NCBI RefSeq assembly: GCF_001746295.1
Contig: NZ_MJAH01000008.1
Coordinates: 1-64,000 of the forward strand
DNA length: 64,000 nucleotides
Reading direction: 5' to 3'
From: Streptomyces sp. LUP47B
GTDB taxonomy: Bacteria; Actinomycetota; Actinomycetes; Streptomycetales; Streptomycetaceae
Positions 16,461 to 24,934 of this stretch are shown here, in pieces. How positions within the stretch are numbered: position 1 is the stretch's first letter; each line of letters starts with the position of its first letter. A model generated the notes under the pieces. That model ran no database searches. It was not told the DNA's origin and saw nothing but the letters and a program-made list of their open reading frames with translations. Made by a program: the position numbers and the translations under genes.

Positions 16461-17630
16461 TCAGCGGAGCGGCAGCTCGGCATGCACCTGCCAGTCGCCC
16501 CGGTCGGGCCCGGTGTGCGCGCGGCCGCCGAGCAAAGCCGCCCGTTCGCGTATCCCGCGCAGCCCACTGCCCCGCCCGGGGCCGGGTATGTCGGACGTCA
16601 GCGGATTGCGGACCTCCAGGGCGAGGGCCTCGTCCGTGACCTCGATACGGATCCGGACCGGGACGGCCCCCGCGTGCCGCAGCACATTGGTCAGCGACTC
16701 CTGGAGGATCCGGTAGCCCTCCCGGGAGACCGGCCCGGGCACGGTGTCCACCGGCCCGGTCAGTTCGGCGTCCACCTTGGCTCCGGACGCGCGCGCGGAC
16801 TCCAGGAGCCGGTGGGCGTCCGTCAGCGTCGGGCGGCCGCTCACTGGCCTGCCGGACTCGCGCAGGATGCCGAGGACGCGCTCCAGGTCCTCCAGCGCGG
16901 CCCGGCCTGTCTCCTCGATGGCGTCCAGGGCACGGTCCGTGAAGGCGGGATCGCCGGCCGCCCGCGCGGCGCCCGCCTGGACGACGGCGACGGTCAGGGC
17001 GTGCCCGATGGAGTCGTGCAGCTCCCGCGCGATACGGGTGCGCTCCAGGAGCTGCTCGGTGCGTTCCTCCATGGCGGCCAGCCGCTCGGTGGGGGAGGGG
17101 CCCAGCAGCCGGAGCGCGAGTGCGGTGATCAGACGGCCCGAACCGACCACGGTCGCCGCCAGCGCGGCCAGCGACAGGGGCGCGAGCAGGACGTGCCACC
17201 ACCGGTGGCCGTCGAGGAGGATCAGCACGCCCTCGTCGACGTCATGGCCGAAGGCCGACGCCACGAGGTCCACTGTGCTGATGAGCAGTTGCATGCTGAG
17301 CATCGCCGTCGCGTAGCCGAGCAGCAGACGCGCCTCCAGCCACACGACCAGCCGCCCCCGGTCGCTCCAGGACACCGACGGCGCGACGACGATGTCCATG
17401 CTCTCGCTGTTGTGCCGGTGCCCCGTCAGCAGCAGCCTCGCCTGCAGCCCCTCCACGGTGCGCATCGCGGGCACCAGCCCCGCGGGCGCGAGCGTCGCGG
17501 CCGCCGCCGGCCAGATCCACCACGCTTCCTCGACGAACAGCCACATGGCCGGCCACACGACGGCGATGAACAGATGCAGCCATCGTGTGTACGTCACCGC
17601 CCGACCGAACGGGCGCAGCAGGCGGACCAT
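16461..17630 (-). CDS. Two-component sensor histidine kinase (NarX/LiaS-like, HisKA_3)
   Basis: 389 residues starting MVRLLRPFGRAVTYTRW. The N-terminal half has about four to five membrane helices (LHLFIAVVWPAMWLF, WIWPAAAATLAPAGLVPA, YATAMLSMQLLISTV, VLLAPLSLAALAATVVGSG). The dimerisation box has the phospho-His in RIARELHDSIGHALTV, and the C-terminus holds the ATP-binding region (ESLTNVLRHAG, GSGLRGIRERAALLGG). It is paired with the downstream NarL-type regulator and divergent from an ABC exporter, an arrangement typical of envelope-stress or antibiotic-sensing systems (inference). Confidence 0.92.
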   Translation of the reverse strand: MVRLLRPFGRAVTYTRWLHLFIAVVWPAMWLFVEEAWWIWPAAAATLAPAGLVPAMRTVEGLQARLLLTGHRHNSESMDIVVAPSVSWSDRGRLVVWLEARLLLGYATAMLSMQLLISTVDLVASAFGHDVDEGVLILLDGHRWWHVLLAPLSLAALAATVVGSGRLITALALRLLGPSPTERLAAMEERTEQLLERTRIARELHDSIGHALTVAVVQAGAARAAGDPAFTDRALDAIEETGRAALEDLERVLGILRESGRPVSGRPTLTDAHRLLESARASGAKVDAELTGPVDTVPGPVSREGYRILQESLTNVLRHAGAVPVRIRIEVTDEALALEVRNPLTSDIPGPGRGSGLRGIRERAALLGGRAHTGPDRGDWQVHAELPLR

Positions 17631-17663
17631 TTGGTCATCGTGCCAGCCGCCACCGACAACGAG

Positions 17664-17706
17664 CCTCCCCCGCACGGGGGAGACGATCTCCCCACGCGGG
17701 GGAGGC
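17664..17706. promoter_or_regulatory. Long palindrome between the kinase and ABC exporter genes
   Basis: Two arms of about 18-19 bp, CCTCCCCCGCACGGGGGAG and an inverted copy lacking one base, flank ACGAT in the 108-bp divergent promoter region. Each arm is itself a CCCCCGNRCGGGGG-type palindrome. This is a good candidate operator for the response regulator. A structural or terminator role is less likely because the flanking genes diverge. Confidence 0.5.
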
Positions 17707-17738
17707 CCCGCAGCCGCGGCACCGGCCAGGCTGCTGCC

Positions 17739-18659
17739 ATGACCAGCATCGAAGTCCAGGCCCTCACCAAGGAGTTCGGCACCCGGCGAGCCGTGGACGA
17801 CGTCACCTTCCGTGTCCTGCCCGGCCGTGTCACCGGCTTCCTCGGGCCCAACGGCGCCGGAAAGTCCACCACCATGCGACTCGTCCTCGGCCTCGACCGC
17901 CCGACCTCCGGGACGGCCACGATCGGCGGCCGCGCCTACGTCACACTCGACGAACCCCTGCGGCATGTGGGCGCCCTGCTCGACGCCCAGGCCGCGCACG
18001 GCTCCCGCTCCGGCCGCGACCACCTGCGCACGCTGGCGGCGAGCAACCGCATCCCCGACCGCCGGGTCGAGGAGGTGCTCGAGCGGACGGGACTGGCCTC
18101 GGTCGCAAGGCGCCGGGTGAAGACGTACTCCCTGGGCATGCGGCAGCGGCTCGGCATCGCGGCCGCCCTGCTCGGCGACCCCGGTGTGGTCATGCTCGAC
18201 GAGCCCTCGAACGGCCTCGACCCCGAAGGCATCATCTGGATCCGCGAGTTGCTGCGCCGACTGGCCGGAGAGGGCCGCACGGTGCTGGTCTCCAGCCACC
18301 TCATGCACGAGACCGCCTCCTTCGCCGACCATCTCGTCGTCCTGGGCCGGGGGCGCCTGCTCGCCGACACACCGATGCGGGAGTTCATCCACGCACGCGT
18401 GCGGCCCGGCGTCCGCATCCGCACGACGGACCCCACCGCCCTCAGAAGCGCCCTCGCCCGGCACGGCCACGACGCCGTGGAGCACGAGGACGGGCACTGG
18501 ACCGTGCAGCACGCGCGTGTGGACGACATCGGCGCCATCGTCTCCGCCGCGCGCGTGCCACTCCTCGAACTGGCCACACAGGAAGCCACTCTGGAGCAGG
18601 CCTACCTGGATCTGACCGCGACCGAGACAGAGTTCACCGCACAGCCGCAGGAGGCCTGA
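17739..18659 (+). CDS. ABC transporter ATP-binding protein (drug/export type)
   Basis: 306 residues. Walker A GFLGPNGAGKSTTMRLVLG, signature TYSLGMRQRLGIAAALLG, Walker B VVMLDEPSNGLDPEGI and the H-loop VSSHLMHETASFADHLV. A C-terminal extension of about 90 residues, DUF4162-like, ends in LEQAYLDLTATETEF. The family exports lipids, bacitracin-like antibiotics or other drugs together with an ABC-2 permease. It is followed one base later by the permease gene. Confidence 0.93.
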   Translation: MTSIEVQALTKEFGTRRAVDDVTFRVLPGRVTGFLGPNGAGKSTTMRLVLGLDRPTSGTATIGGRAYVTLDEPLRHVGALLDAQAAHGSRSGRDHLRTLAASNRIPDRRVEEVLERTGLASVARRRVKTYSLGMRQRLGIAAALLGDPGVVMLDEPSNGLDPEGIIWIRELLRRLAGEGRTVLVSSHLMHETASFADHLVVLGRGRLLADTPMREFIHARVRPGVRIRTTDPTALRSALARHGHDAVEHEDGHWTVQHARVDDIGAIVSAARVPLLELATQEATLEQAYLDLTATETEFTAQPQEA

Positions 18660-18660
18660 C

Positions 18661-19407
18661 ATGTCGTCCCCACCCGTCCCCCGCTCCTTCGCACCCGTCC
18701 TCCGCTCCGAGTGGCTGAAGATCCGTACGTTGCGCTCGCTCCTCGGCGCGCTGCTCGCCCTGTTCGCGGCGACCACCGCGTTCTCCGCGATCGCCGGGGT
18801 CTCCGAGACCTCGGACCCCGAGTTCGATCCGCTGTTCATGGCGCTGTCCGGGGTCGCGCCGGGCCAGATCGCGGCCATCTCCTTCGGGGCCATGGCGGTG
18901 TCGTCGGAGTTCCACGGGGGTGGGCTCCGGCTGTCGCTGGCCGCGGTGCCGCGGCGGGGGCGGTGGTTCGCGGCGAAGGCGACGGCCATCGCCGTAGCCA
19001 CCCTCGTGGTCGGCCTGGTGACCGCCCTTGCCGCCCTCGTGGTGGCACGTGCCGGGCTGGGTGAGGCGGCGAGCGGCCTCAGCACCGGTGAACAAGTACG
19101 CGGTGTCGTCGGCTGCGGGATCTACCTCACCCTGATGGCGCTGCTGGCGGCCGGTCTCGCGGCGGCGCTGCGCAGTGGGGTGGCAGCGCTCTCGCTCCTG
19201 ATCCCGTTCATTCTGGTCGTCTCGTTCGTGATCGGCGATGTGGCCGGTGGGGCCACCGACTTCATGCCGGACCGGGCGGGACAGATCGTCCTGTACGAGA
19301 CGCATGACGGACCTCTGGGACCGTGGACGGGACTCGCCGTGACGGCTGCTTGGGCCGCCGCCGCCCTGGCCGCGGGGGCCTGGAGCCTGTGTCGCCGGGA
19401 CGCCTGA
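18661..19407 (+). CDS. ABC-2 type transporter permease
   Basis: 248 residues with about six membrane helices: LLGALLALFAATTAFSAIAG, IAAISFGAMAVSSE, ATAIAVATLVVGLVTALAAL, GIYLTLMALLAAGLAAALR, LSLLIPFILVVSFVIG and AVTAAWAAAALAAGAW. It begins SEWLKIRTLRS, typical of ABC-2 permeases. It lies next to the ATPase gene with a 1-base gap and completes the exporter probably controlled by the adjacent two-component system. Confidence 0.9.
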   Translation: MSSPPVPRSFAPVLRSEWLKIRTLRSLLGALLALFAATTAFSAIAGVSETSDPEFDPLFMALSGVAPGQIAAISFGAMAVSSEFHGGGLRLSLAAVPRRGRWFAAKATAIAVATLVVGLVTALAALVVARAGLGEAASGLSTGEQVRGVVGCGIYLTLMALLAAGLAAALRSGVAALSLLIPFILVVSFVIGDVAGGATDFMPDRAGQIVLYETHDGPLGPWTGLAVTAAWAAAALAAGAWSLCRRDA

Positions 19408-19465
19408 CCCCACAAGTCGCCTGACGCCCCGCCAAATGTCAGTGGCGGCCGGTTTACTGGATCAC

Positions 19466-19912
19466 ATGGACAGTGCGAAGTACCTCGCCGCGATCGACGC
19501 GCTGTGCGCCCGCGACCTGGCCGCGGCGGACGGCGGGTCGGACGCCTACCGGTCGGGGCTCGGCTACCGCATCGAGTCGTTAGAGGTGAGCCATGGGATG
19601 CGGGACGGCGCCGCGGCGCCGCGGATGGCGATCGTGGGGGACTTCTACGCCCTCAAGAGCCGTATAGCCCAGGAGTTGGACGACCGCTGGGGCAGACAGC
19701 AGCTGCCGTGGGGCATGGGCACGCTCAGGCTGCGCTTCGACCGAGGCGAGGAGATACCGGAGCCCTGGTTCACGACGAGCGTCATGACGGACGACCTCGA
19801 CCTCTGGCAGCCCCCTGGCTCGGACCGCTGGATCGCCCTCGGCGTGGGCTACCGGGACAGCGCCGACGAGGTCCACGTCCTGGCCGTGGCCTCGGACATC
19901 GACCCGGTCTGA
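19466..19912 (+). CDS. Hypothetical protein, cytoplasmic
   Basis: 148 residues starting MDSAKYLAAIDALCARDLAA. No family was recognised. It is soluble and rich in acidic residues and Trp, with a compact central block (MAIVGDFYALKSRIAQELDD) and an aromatic C-terminal half (WFTTSVMTDDLDLWQPPGSD). An ATG 30 bases upstream would add a TTA codon, which is rare here; for that reason the downstream ATG is preferred. Neither start has a strong ribosome-binding site. The gene is convergent with mug four bases away. Confidence 0.6.
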   Translation: MDSAKYLAAIDALCARDLAAADGGSDAYRSGLGYRIESLEVSHGMRDGAAAPRMAIVGDFYALKSRIAQELDDRWGRQQLPWGMGTLRLRFDRGEEIPEPWFTTSVMTDDLDLWQPPGSDRWIALGVGYRDSADEVHVLAVASDIDPV

Positions 19913-19916
19913 CCCG

Positions 19917-20465
19917 CTAGCCGCCCTCCGCCGCCACCCGGAGCCGGGCGAACTCCTCCGCCATCGTCGCCGCCGTCCAGTGCGCGTTGAGGCCACTCGG
20001 ATTCGGCAGGACCCACACGCGTGACTCACCGATCGTCCGCTCCTGCGGCCCGACCTTCGCTTTTCTGTCGTCGAAGGCCGCCCGATAGGCGGTGACCCCC
20101 ACCACGGCCAGCCAGCGGGGCCGAAGCCGCGCCACCTTCTCCGCCAGCAGCCGCCCGCCCTCCCGGTACTCCTCGGCGCTCAGCTCGTCCGCCCGCGCGG
20201 ACGCCCGGGCCACGACATTGGTGATCCCGAGCCCGTACGACAGCAACTCCTGCTGCTCGGCCGGTTTCATGAGCCTCGGTGTGAAGCCGGACCGATGGAG
20301 CACCGGCCAGAACCGGTTCCCGGGCCGGGCGAAGTGATGGCCCGTCGCGGCCGTCAGCAGACCGGGGTTGATGCCGCAGAACAGCACATGGAGACCGTCC
20401 GCGACCACGTCCGGTACGAGCCGGTCGCGGGCGGCCTCCAACTCCTCGGGGGTGAAGCGCGTCAT
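19917..20465 (-). CDS. mug: G/U mismatch-specific uracil/thymine DNA glycosylase (Mug/TDG family)
   Basis: 182 residues. The family signature is clear: VLFCGINPGLLTAATGHHFA near residue 30, containing the catalytic Asn of GINPG, then RPGNRFWPVLHRSGF and the closing loop VLPNPSGLNAHW. It removes U or T mispaired with G and other damaged pyrimidines. It lies 13 bp after the purB stop on the same strand, so it is probably co-transcribed. Confidence 0.92.
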   Translation of the reverse strand: MTRFTPEELEAARDRLVPDVVADGLHVLFCGINPGLLTAATGHHFARPGNRFWPVLHRSGFTPRLMKPAEQQELLSYGLGITNVVARASARADELSAEEYREGGRLLAEKVARLRPRWLAVVGVTAYRAAFDDRKAKVGPQERTIGESRVWVLPNPSGLNAHWTAATMAEEFARLRVAAEGG

Positions 20466-20478
20466 CGCGTGCGGAGTG

Positions 20479-21921
20479 TCAGAGGATCGCACCGGGCGCG
20501 TAACCCGCGGCGGCCGGATGCTGCTTGACGATCTCCTCGATCCGGCCGACGACGGCGGCGACCTGGTCGGCGGCGGCTCCCGTGAAGGACAGCTTGTCGG
20601 CCATGAGCGCGTCCAGCGCGGCCCGGTCGAGCGGAATATGCTCGTCCGCGGCCAGCTTGTCGAGGAGTTCGTTGCGCTCGGCGCCCTGCTCGCGCATCGC
20701 GAGGGCGGAGGCGACGGCGTTCTCCTTGATCGCCTCGTGCGCGACCTCACGGCCGACACCCGCGCGCACCGCGCCCATCAGCACCTTGGTGGTGGCGAGG
20801 AAGGGCAGGTAGCGGTCCAGCTCGCGCGCGACGACGGCCGGGAAGGCGCCGAACTCGTCGAGGACCGTCAGGAAGGTCTCCAGGAGACCGTCGAGAGCGA
20901 AGAACGCGTCCGGCAGCGCGACCCGGCGCACCACCGAGCAGGACACGTCACCCTCGTTCCACTGGTCGCCCGCCAGCTCGCCGGTCATCGAGGCGTAGCC
21001 ACGCAGGATGACCATCAGGCCGTTGACGCGCTCGCAGGACCGCGTGTTCATCTTGTGCGGCATCGCGGAGGAGCCGACCTGGCCCGGCTTGAACCCCTCG
21101 GTCACCAGCTCGTGCCCGGCCATCAGCCGGATCGTCTTCGCCAGCGACGACGGGGCCGCCGCCACCTGCACCAGCGCGGTGACGACCTCGTAGTCCAGGG
21201 AGCGCGGATACACCTGGCCGACCGAGGTGAACGCCTGCGAGAAGCCCAGGTGACCGGCGATCCGCTGCTCCAGCTCCGCCAGCTTCGAGGCGTCCCCGCC
21301 CAGCAGGTCCAGCATGTCCTGCGCGGTACCGACCGGGCCCTTGATCCCGCGCAGCGGGTAGCGGGCCAGCAGCTCCTCGACCCGGCCGTAGGCCACGAGC
21401 AGCTCGTCCGCCGCGGTCGCGAAACGCTTGCCGAGCGTGGTGGCCTGCGCGGCCACGTTGTGGGAGCGGCCGGCCATGACCAGCTCGCCGTACTCGCCGG
21501 CCAGCTTGCCGAGGCGCGCCAGGACGGCCACGCTGCGGTCGCGGATCAGTTCCAGGGAGAGCCGGATCTGGAGCTGCTCGACGTTCTCCGTGAGGTCCCG
21601 GGAGGTCATGCCCTTGTGGACCTGCTCGTGCCCGGCGAGGTCGTTGAACTCCTCGATCCGCGCCTTCACGTCGTGCCGCGTGACCTTCTCGCGCTCGGCG
21701 ATGGAGGCCAGGTCGACGGTGTCCAGGACCCGCTCGTAGTCGGCGAGCGCCTCTTCGGGCACCTCGATCCCGAGGTCCTTCTGGGCCCGCAGCACGGCGA
21801 GCCAGAGCTGACGCTCGAGCTTCACCTTCTGCTCGGGCGACCAGAGCGTGGCGAGCTCGGCGGAGGCGTAGCGTCCGGCGAGGACGTTCGGGATGCGGGG
21901 CTTGGCGGGAGCGGAAGTCAC
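20479..21921 (-). CDS. purB: Adenylosuccinate lyase
   Basis: 480 residues from a GTG start (VTSAPAKPRIPNVLAGRYAS); longer readings upstream lack family sequence. Fumarase-superfamily motifs are present: MTSRDLTENVEQLQIR, AGRSHNVAAQATTLGKRF and the signature GSSAMPHKMNTRSCERVNGL. It catalyses the last step of AMP synthesis and the SAICAR-to-AICAR step. Length and motifs are those of the actinobacterial enzyme. Confidence 0.96.
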   Translation of the reverse strand: MTSAPAKPRIPNVLAGRYASAELATLWSPEQKVKLERQLWLAVLRAQKDLGIEVPEEALADYERVLDTVDLASIAEREKVTRHDVKARIEEFNDLAGHEQVHKGMTSRDLTENVEQLQIRLSLELIRDRSVAVLARLGKLAGEYGELVMAGRSHNVAAQATTLGKRFATAADELLVAYGRVEELLARYPLRGIKGPVGTAQDMLDLLGGDASKLAELEQRIAGHLGFSQAFTSVGQVYPRSLDYEVVTALVQVAAAPSSLAKTIRLMAGHELVTEGFKPGQVGSSAMPHKMNTRSCERVNGLMVILRGYASMTGELAGDQWNEGDVSCSVVRRVALPDAFFALDGLLETFLTVLDEFGAFPAVVARELDRYLPFLATTKVLMGAVRAGVGREVAHEAIKENAVASALAMREQGAERNELLDKLAADEHIPLDRAALDALMADKLSFTGAAADQVAAVVGRIEEIVKQHPAAAGYAPGAIL

Positions 21922-21980
21922 GTAGACGGATTCTACTGGCGATTCGTGCAGGCCAGCGCCCGGGCCCCGTTCGTCGGAAC

Positions 21981-22322
21981 CTACGAGAGGTCTTCCGCGA
22001 GCTCCGCCAGCACATCGGCGTGACACGGTTCGGGCGCGCACCAGCAGGCCAGGGCCCTGCCACGAAGGCCGGGCACCAAGGCGAGCAGATCCGGCCGCTG
22101 CAGCAGATACCCCCGGTACTTCACCATGACCTCGGCCCGCGTGCCGTCCCGGCGGCGCGCGGGGGTGTCGTAGGCGAAGGGGTTGTACAGCGGGTGCTTC
22201 GGCAGGTCCCAGCCGCCCATGGTCCAGCGTCGGCCGACGTAGACCAGGTCGGCGGGCGCGTGTTCGAGGCGGGGGCCGTACTCGTGGATACGGCCCCTGA
22301 CGTTGACCACGCGCGTGTGCAC
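21981..22322 (-). CDS. DUF4326 domain protein
   Basis: 113 residues with a GTG start. The family pattern is VVNVRGRIHE near the N-terminus, YVGRRWTMGGWDLPKHPLYN in the middle and the Cys/His motif LACWCAPEPCHADVL at the C-terminus. The function is unknown; in phages and bacteria the domain is small and stands alone. It lies seven bases after the SGNH hydrolase stop, in the same direction, so it is probably co-transcribed with it. Confidence 0.85.
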   Translation of the reverse strand: MHTRVVNVRGRIHEYGPRLEHAPADLVYVGRRWTMGGWDLPKHPLYNPFAYDTPARRRDGTRAEVMVKYRGYLLQRPDLLALVPGLRGRALACWCAPEPCHADVLAELAEDLS

Positions 22323-22329
22323 GGCGTCC

Positions 22330-23103
22330 TTAAGGCTCGTAGGACCGCAGGTCGGGCCGCTTCGGCGGCAGGCCGTCGCCCGAGGACCGCCCCGTCAGCC
22401 GCCGGCCGATCCACGGCAGCAGGTGCTGCCTGGCGAAGCGGGCGTCCGCGACGCGCCGCGCGACCCACCTCGGCGGGACCGTCGCCGGGACCGGCGTACG
22501 CCACTCCGTGTCCTCGGGGTCGTAACCGAGGGTCTGCCACACGGCCTCGGCGACACGGCGATGGCCCTCGGCCGTCAGATGCAGCCGGTCCACGTCCCAC
22601 AGGCGCGGGTCCGAGAGCGAGGGAGCGCCGTACAGGTCGACGACCACCGCGCCGTGCCGTGCGCCGAGCTCGTCGACGACCGTGAACAGCTCCTCCATGC
22701 GCGGCCGGAACCGCTCCAGGACCGGGCCCTGGCGGCCGGGGCTGCGCATCAGCACCAATTGCTTGCAGGACGGGGCCAGCCGCTCCACGGCCTCCGTCAG
22801 CAGGTCGCGGACCCGGACCATGTCGCACTTGGGCCGCAGGGTGTCGTTGAGCCCGCCCACCAGTGTGATCACGTCCGCCTGCATCGCCGCCGCCACGTCG
22901 ACCTGCTCGTCGACGATCTGCTGGATCAGCTTGCCGCGCACCGCGAGGTTGGCGTACCGGAAGCCGGGCGTCACGGCCGCCATCCGGCCGGCGAGAAGGT
23001 CGGCCCAGCCCCGGTAGGAGCCGTCCGGCAGCAGGTCCGACATGCCCTCGGTGAAGGAGTCGCCGACCGCGACCAGGCTGGAGTAAGTGGGATTAGTCTG
23101 CAT
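22330..23103 (-). CDS. SGNH/GDSL-family hydrolase
   Basis: 257 residues. The four SGNH blocks are visible: SLVAVGDSFTEGM (nucleophile Ser in GDS), a Gly in YANLAVRGKLIQQIVDEQ, TLVGGLNDTLRP (block III Asn) and DVDRLHLTAEGHRRVAEAVW with the D-x-x-H dyad. There is no signal peptide, so it is a cytoplasmic esterase or lipase-like enzyme of unknown substrate. The C-terminal 50 residues are basic (WVARRVADARFARQHL), as in Streptomyces homologues. It ends with TAA. Confidence 0.9.
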   Translation of the reverse strand: MQTNPTYSSLVAVGDSFTEGMSDLLPDGSYRGWADLLAGRMAAVTPGFRYANLAVRGKLIQQIVDEQVDVAAAMQADVITLVGGLNDTLRPKCDMVRVRDLLTEAVERLAPSCKQLVLMRSPGRQGPVLERFRPRMEELFTVVDELGARHGAVVVDLYGAPSLSDPRLWDVDRLHLTAEGHRRVAEAVWQTLGYDPEDTEWRTPVPATVPPRWVARRVADARFARQHLLPWIGRRLTGRSSGDGLPPKRPDLRSYEP

Positions 23104-23168
23104 GGCGGAAGAAATGGTAACCGCTGCACATACCCGACGGTCGGTCGCCCTCGGCCCCGAATCGCCTC

Positions 23169-24182
23169 TCACACCCGCCGTGCGAACAGTTCCCGCAGCA
23201 CGTCCTCCATCGTCACCAACCCCGCCAGCCGCCCGTCCGCGCCGAGCACCGCCGCCAGATGGGTACGGCTGCGCCGCATCGCCGTCAGTACGTCGTCCAG
23301 CGGCGTGCTCTCCCGGATCCGCGCGATCGGCCGCATGTCCCGCACCGGGAACGGCAGATCCCGCGGCGAGGCGTCCAGCGCGTCCTTGACGTGGAGGTAG
23401 CCGACGATCCGCCGCCCCTCGTCCACCACCGGGAACCGTGAGAACCCGGACTCGGCCGACAGCGCCTCCAGCTGTTCCGGCGTGACGCCCACGCGCGCGT
23501 AGACGACCCTTTCCAGGGGGAGCACCACGTCCCGCACGGGCCGGCGCCCCAGTTCCAGGGCGTCGTGCAGCCGCTCCCGCGCCCGCTCGTCGATCAGGCC
23601 CGCCTCGCCGGAGTCCCGCACGATCCGGGCGAGCTCGGCGTCCGAGAAGGTCGCCGTGACCTCGTCCTTGGTCTCCACGCGCAGCAGCTTGAGCAGGGCG
23701 TTGGCGAAGGCGTTGATCGCGAAGATCACCGGACGCAGCCCGCGTGCCAGCGTGACCAGCGGCGGCCCGAGCAGCAGGGCGCTGCGGACCGGCTCCGCGA
23801 GGGCGATGTTCTTCGGGACCATCTCGCCGAGCAGCATGTGCAGGTAGGTCGCCAGGGTCAGCGCGATCACGAAGGACACCGCGTGCCCCGCGCCCTCGGG
23901 TACACCCACCGCGTGGAACACCGGCTCCAGCAGATGCGCGATCGCGGGCTCCGCGACCACACCCAGGACGAGCGTGCACAACGTGATCCCGAGCTGCGCC
24001 GCCGCCATCAGCGCGGACACGTGCTCCAGCCCCCACAGCACGCTCTTCGCCCGCCGGTCTCCCTGGTCGGCGTGGGGCTCGATCTGACTGCGCCGCACCG
24101 AGATCAGCGCGAACTCGGCCCCCACGAAGAAGGCGTTGACGACAAGAGTCGCCAGCCCGATCAACAACTGGACGACGGTCAT
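23169..24182 (-). CDS. CNNM/CBS domain protein ('hemolysin family', CorC/HlyC-like), second copy
   Basis: 337 residues starting MTVVQLLIGLATLVVNAFFV. The N-terminal CNNM transmembrane domain (about three to four helices, with GAEFALISVRRSQIE and GEMVPKNIALAEP) is followed by a pair of CBS domains (YARVGVTPEQLEALSAESGF and a second ending VTMEDVLRELF). The family is linked to Mg/Co efflux or membrane transport. The start overlaps the stop of the repeat ORF (ATGA) and is preceded by GGAGGGTCGAGGG. It is a paralogue of the gene at 24931-26256. Confidence 0.92.
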   Translation of the reverse strand: MTVVQLLIGLATLVVNAFFVGAEFALISVRRSQIEPHADQGDRRAKSVLWGLEHVSALMAAAQLGITLCTLVLGVVAEPAIAHLLEPVFHAVGVPEGAGHAVSFVIALTLATYLHMLLGEMVPKNIALAEPVRSALLLGPPLVTLARGLRPVIFAINAFANALLKLLRVETKDEVTATFSDAELARIVRDSGEAGLIDERARERLHDALELGRRPVRDVVLPLERVVYARVGVTPEQLEALSAESGFSRFPVVDEGRRIVGYLHVKDALDASPRDLPFPVRDMRPIARIRESTPLDDVLTAMRRSRTHLAAVLGADGRLAGLVTMEDVLRELFARRV

Positions 24183-24934
24183 CCCTCGACCCTCCGCTCG
24201 GACGGCTGGGGGACGGCTGTGGCGCGGGGCGGCGGTGGCAGGGCGGGGGGCGTTGTGGGGGTTCCCTCCGGCGGTGGGTGGGTGGCGGTCCTGGCGCGGG
24301 CCCCCTCGGCCGGTGACTGGACCGGGGTCGTTGCGCGGAGGGTTCCCTGCTTGGGCGGCTGGACGGCGGTCACGATTCGGGTCCCCTCCGGCGACTGGGC
24401 AGTGGCCATTGCGCGGGCCACCCGCTTCGGCGGTCGGGAGGCCGTCGTGGCGCGGGCCCCCTCCATCGGTGCCTGGGCGGGCGTCATAGCGCGGGTTCCA
24501 TGCTTGGGCGGCTGGACGGCGGTCATGGGTCGGGTCCCCTCCGCCGACTCGGCGGTGGCCATCGCGCGGGCCTTCTCCTTCGGCGGGTGGACGGCGGTCA
24601 TGATCCGGTTGCCATCCCCGGTCAGGGGCGCGTGCAGCACCCGCGCCTCGGGCGGCCGGGGAGCGGCCGTCGCGCGGGTCCCCTCCGGCGGTGGGTGGTG
24701 GGTGACCGCGGCGCGGGCTGCTTCCGGCGACCAGGCCGCGGTCATCGCTCGGGTCCCCTTTTCCGGTGACTGGACGACGGTCATGACGCGGGCCCCCTGG
24801 GGCGACTCGGCGGTGGCCACCGCTCGGGCCCCCTCATGCGGCGGCCGTGAGACGGTCACCCCGTGGAGTCCCTCGTACGGCCGTGAGACGGCCACCCCGC
24901 GGGCCCCCTCCTCCGTTCGCTGGACGGCGGTCAT
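24179..24934 (-). CDS. Repeat ORF of about 18 RBS-start-derived units between two coupled genes
   Basis: 251 residues, uninterrupted, joined to its neighbours by ATGA overlaps at both ends (24931-24934 and 24179-24182). It consists of units of 11-14 residues with consensus MTAVQ-S/P-PEGTRA and no other domain, then a Pro-rich tail. Twelve units begin with Met or GTG-encoded Val. The best units encode SPEGTR from DNA reading GGAGGGGACCC, i.e. a Shine-Dalgarno sequence 8-9 bases before the next ATG/GTG. MTVVQ in the fifth unit is identical to the first five residues of the downstream hemolysin. The product looks disordered. It could be a real protein, a translational-coupling device or neutral expansion. 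Confidence 0.6.
   Translation of the reverse strand: MTAVQRTEEGARGVAVSRPYEGLHGVTVSRPPHEGARAVATAESPQGARVMTVVQSPEKGTRAMTAAWSPEAARAAVTHHPPPEGTRATAAPRPPEARVLHAPLTGDGNRIMTAVHPPKEKARAMATAESAEGTRPMTAVQPPKHGTRAMTPAQAPMEGARATTASRPPKRVARAMATAQSPEGTRIVTAVQPPKQGTLRATTPVQSPAEGARARTATHPPPEGTPTTPPALPPPPRATAVPQPSERRVEG
24256..24934 (-). repeat. Degenerate 36-39-bp tandem array (18 units) with embedded SD-ATG motifs
   Basis: Unit lengths are almost all 36 or 39 bp, so the frame is kept. Good copies read ATGACCGCCGTCCAG followed by TCGCCGGAGGGGACCCG. Between about 24602 and 24660 a segment resembles the 3' end of the upstream gene (24934-24990), roughly four bases in five identical. There its tail RVLLHAPLPGEATGS has become RVLHAPLTGDGNRI, and one inserted base bypasses the stop and runs in frame into the next ATG. 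This shows growth by duplication of the gene junction. Confidence 0.75.

Noticed and set aside
16461..19085. An 874-codon minus-strand frame including the histidine kinase
   Set aside because: The portion beyond 17630 is antisense to the ABC exporter genes; family similarity begins only at MVRLLRPFG.
24179..24934. A CRISPR-like array
   Set aside because: Units are contiguous 36-39-bp coding repeats without unique spacers, and no cas gene is nearby.
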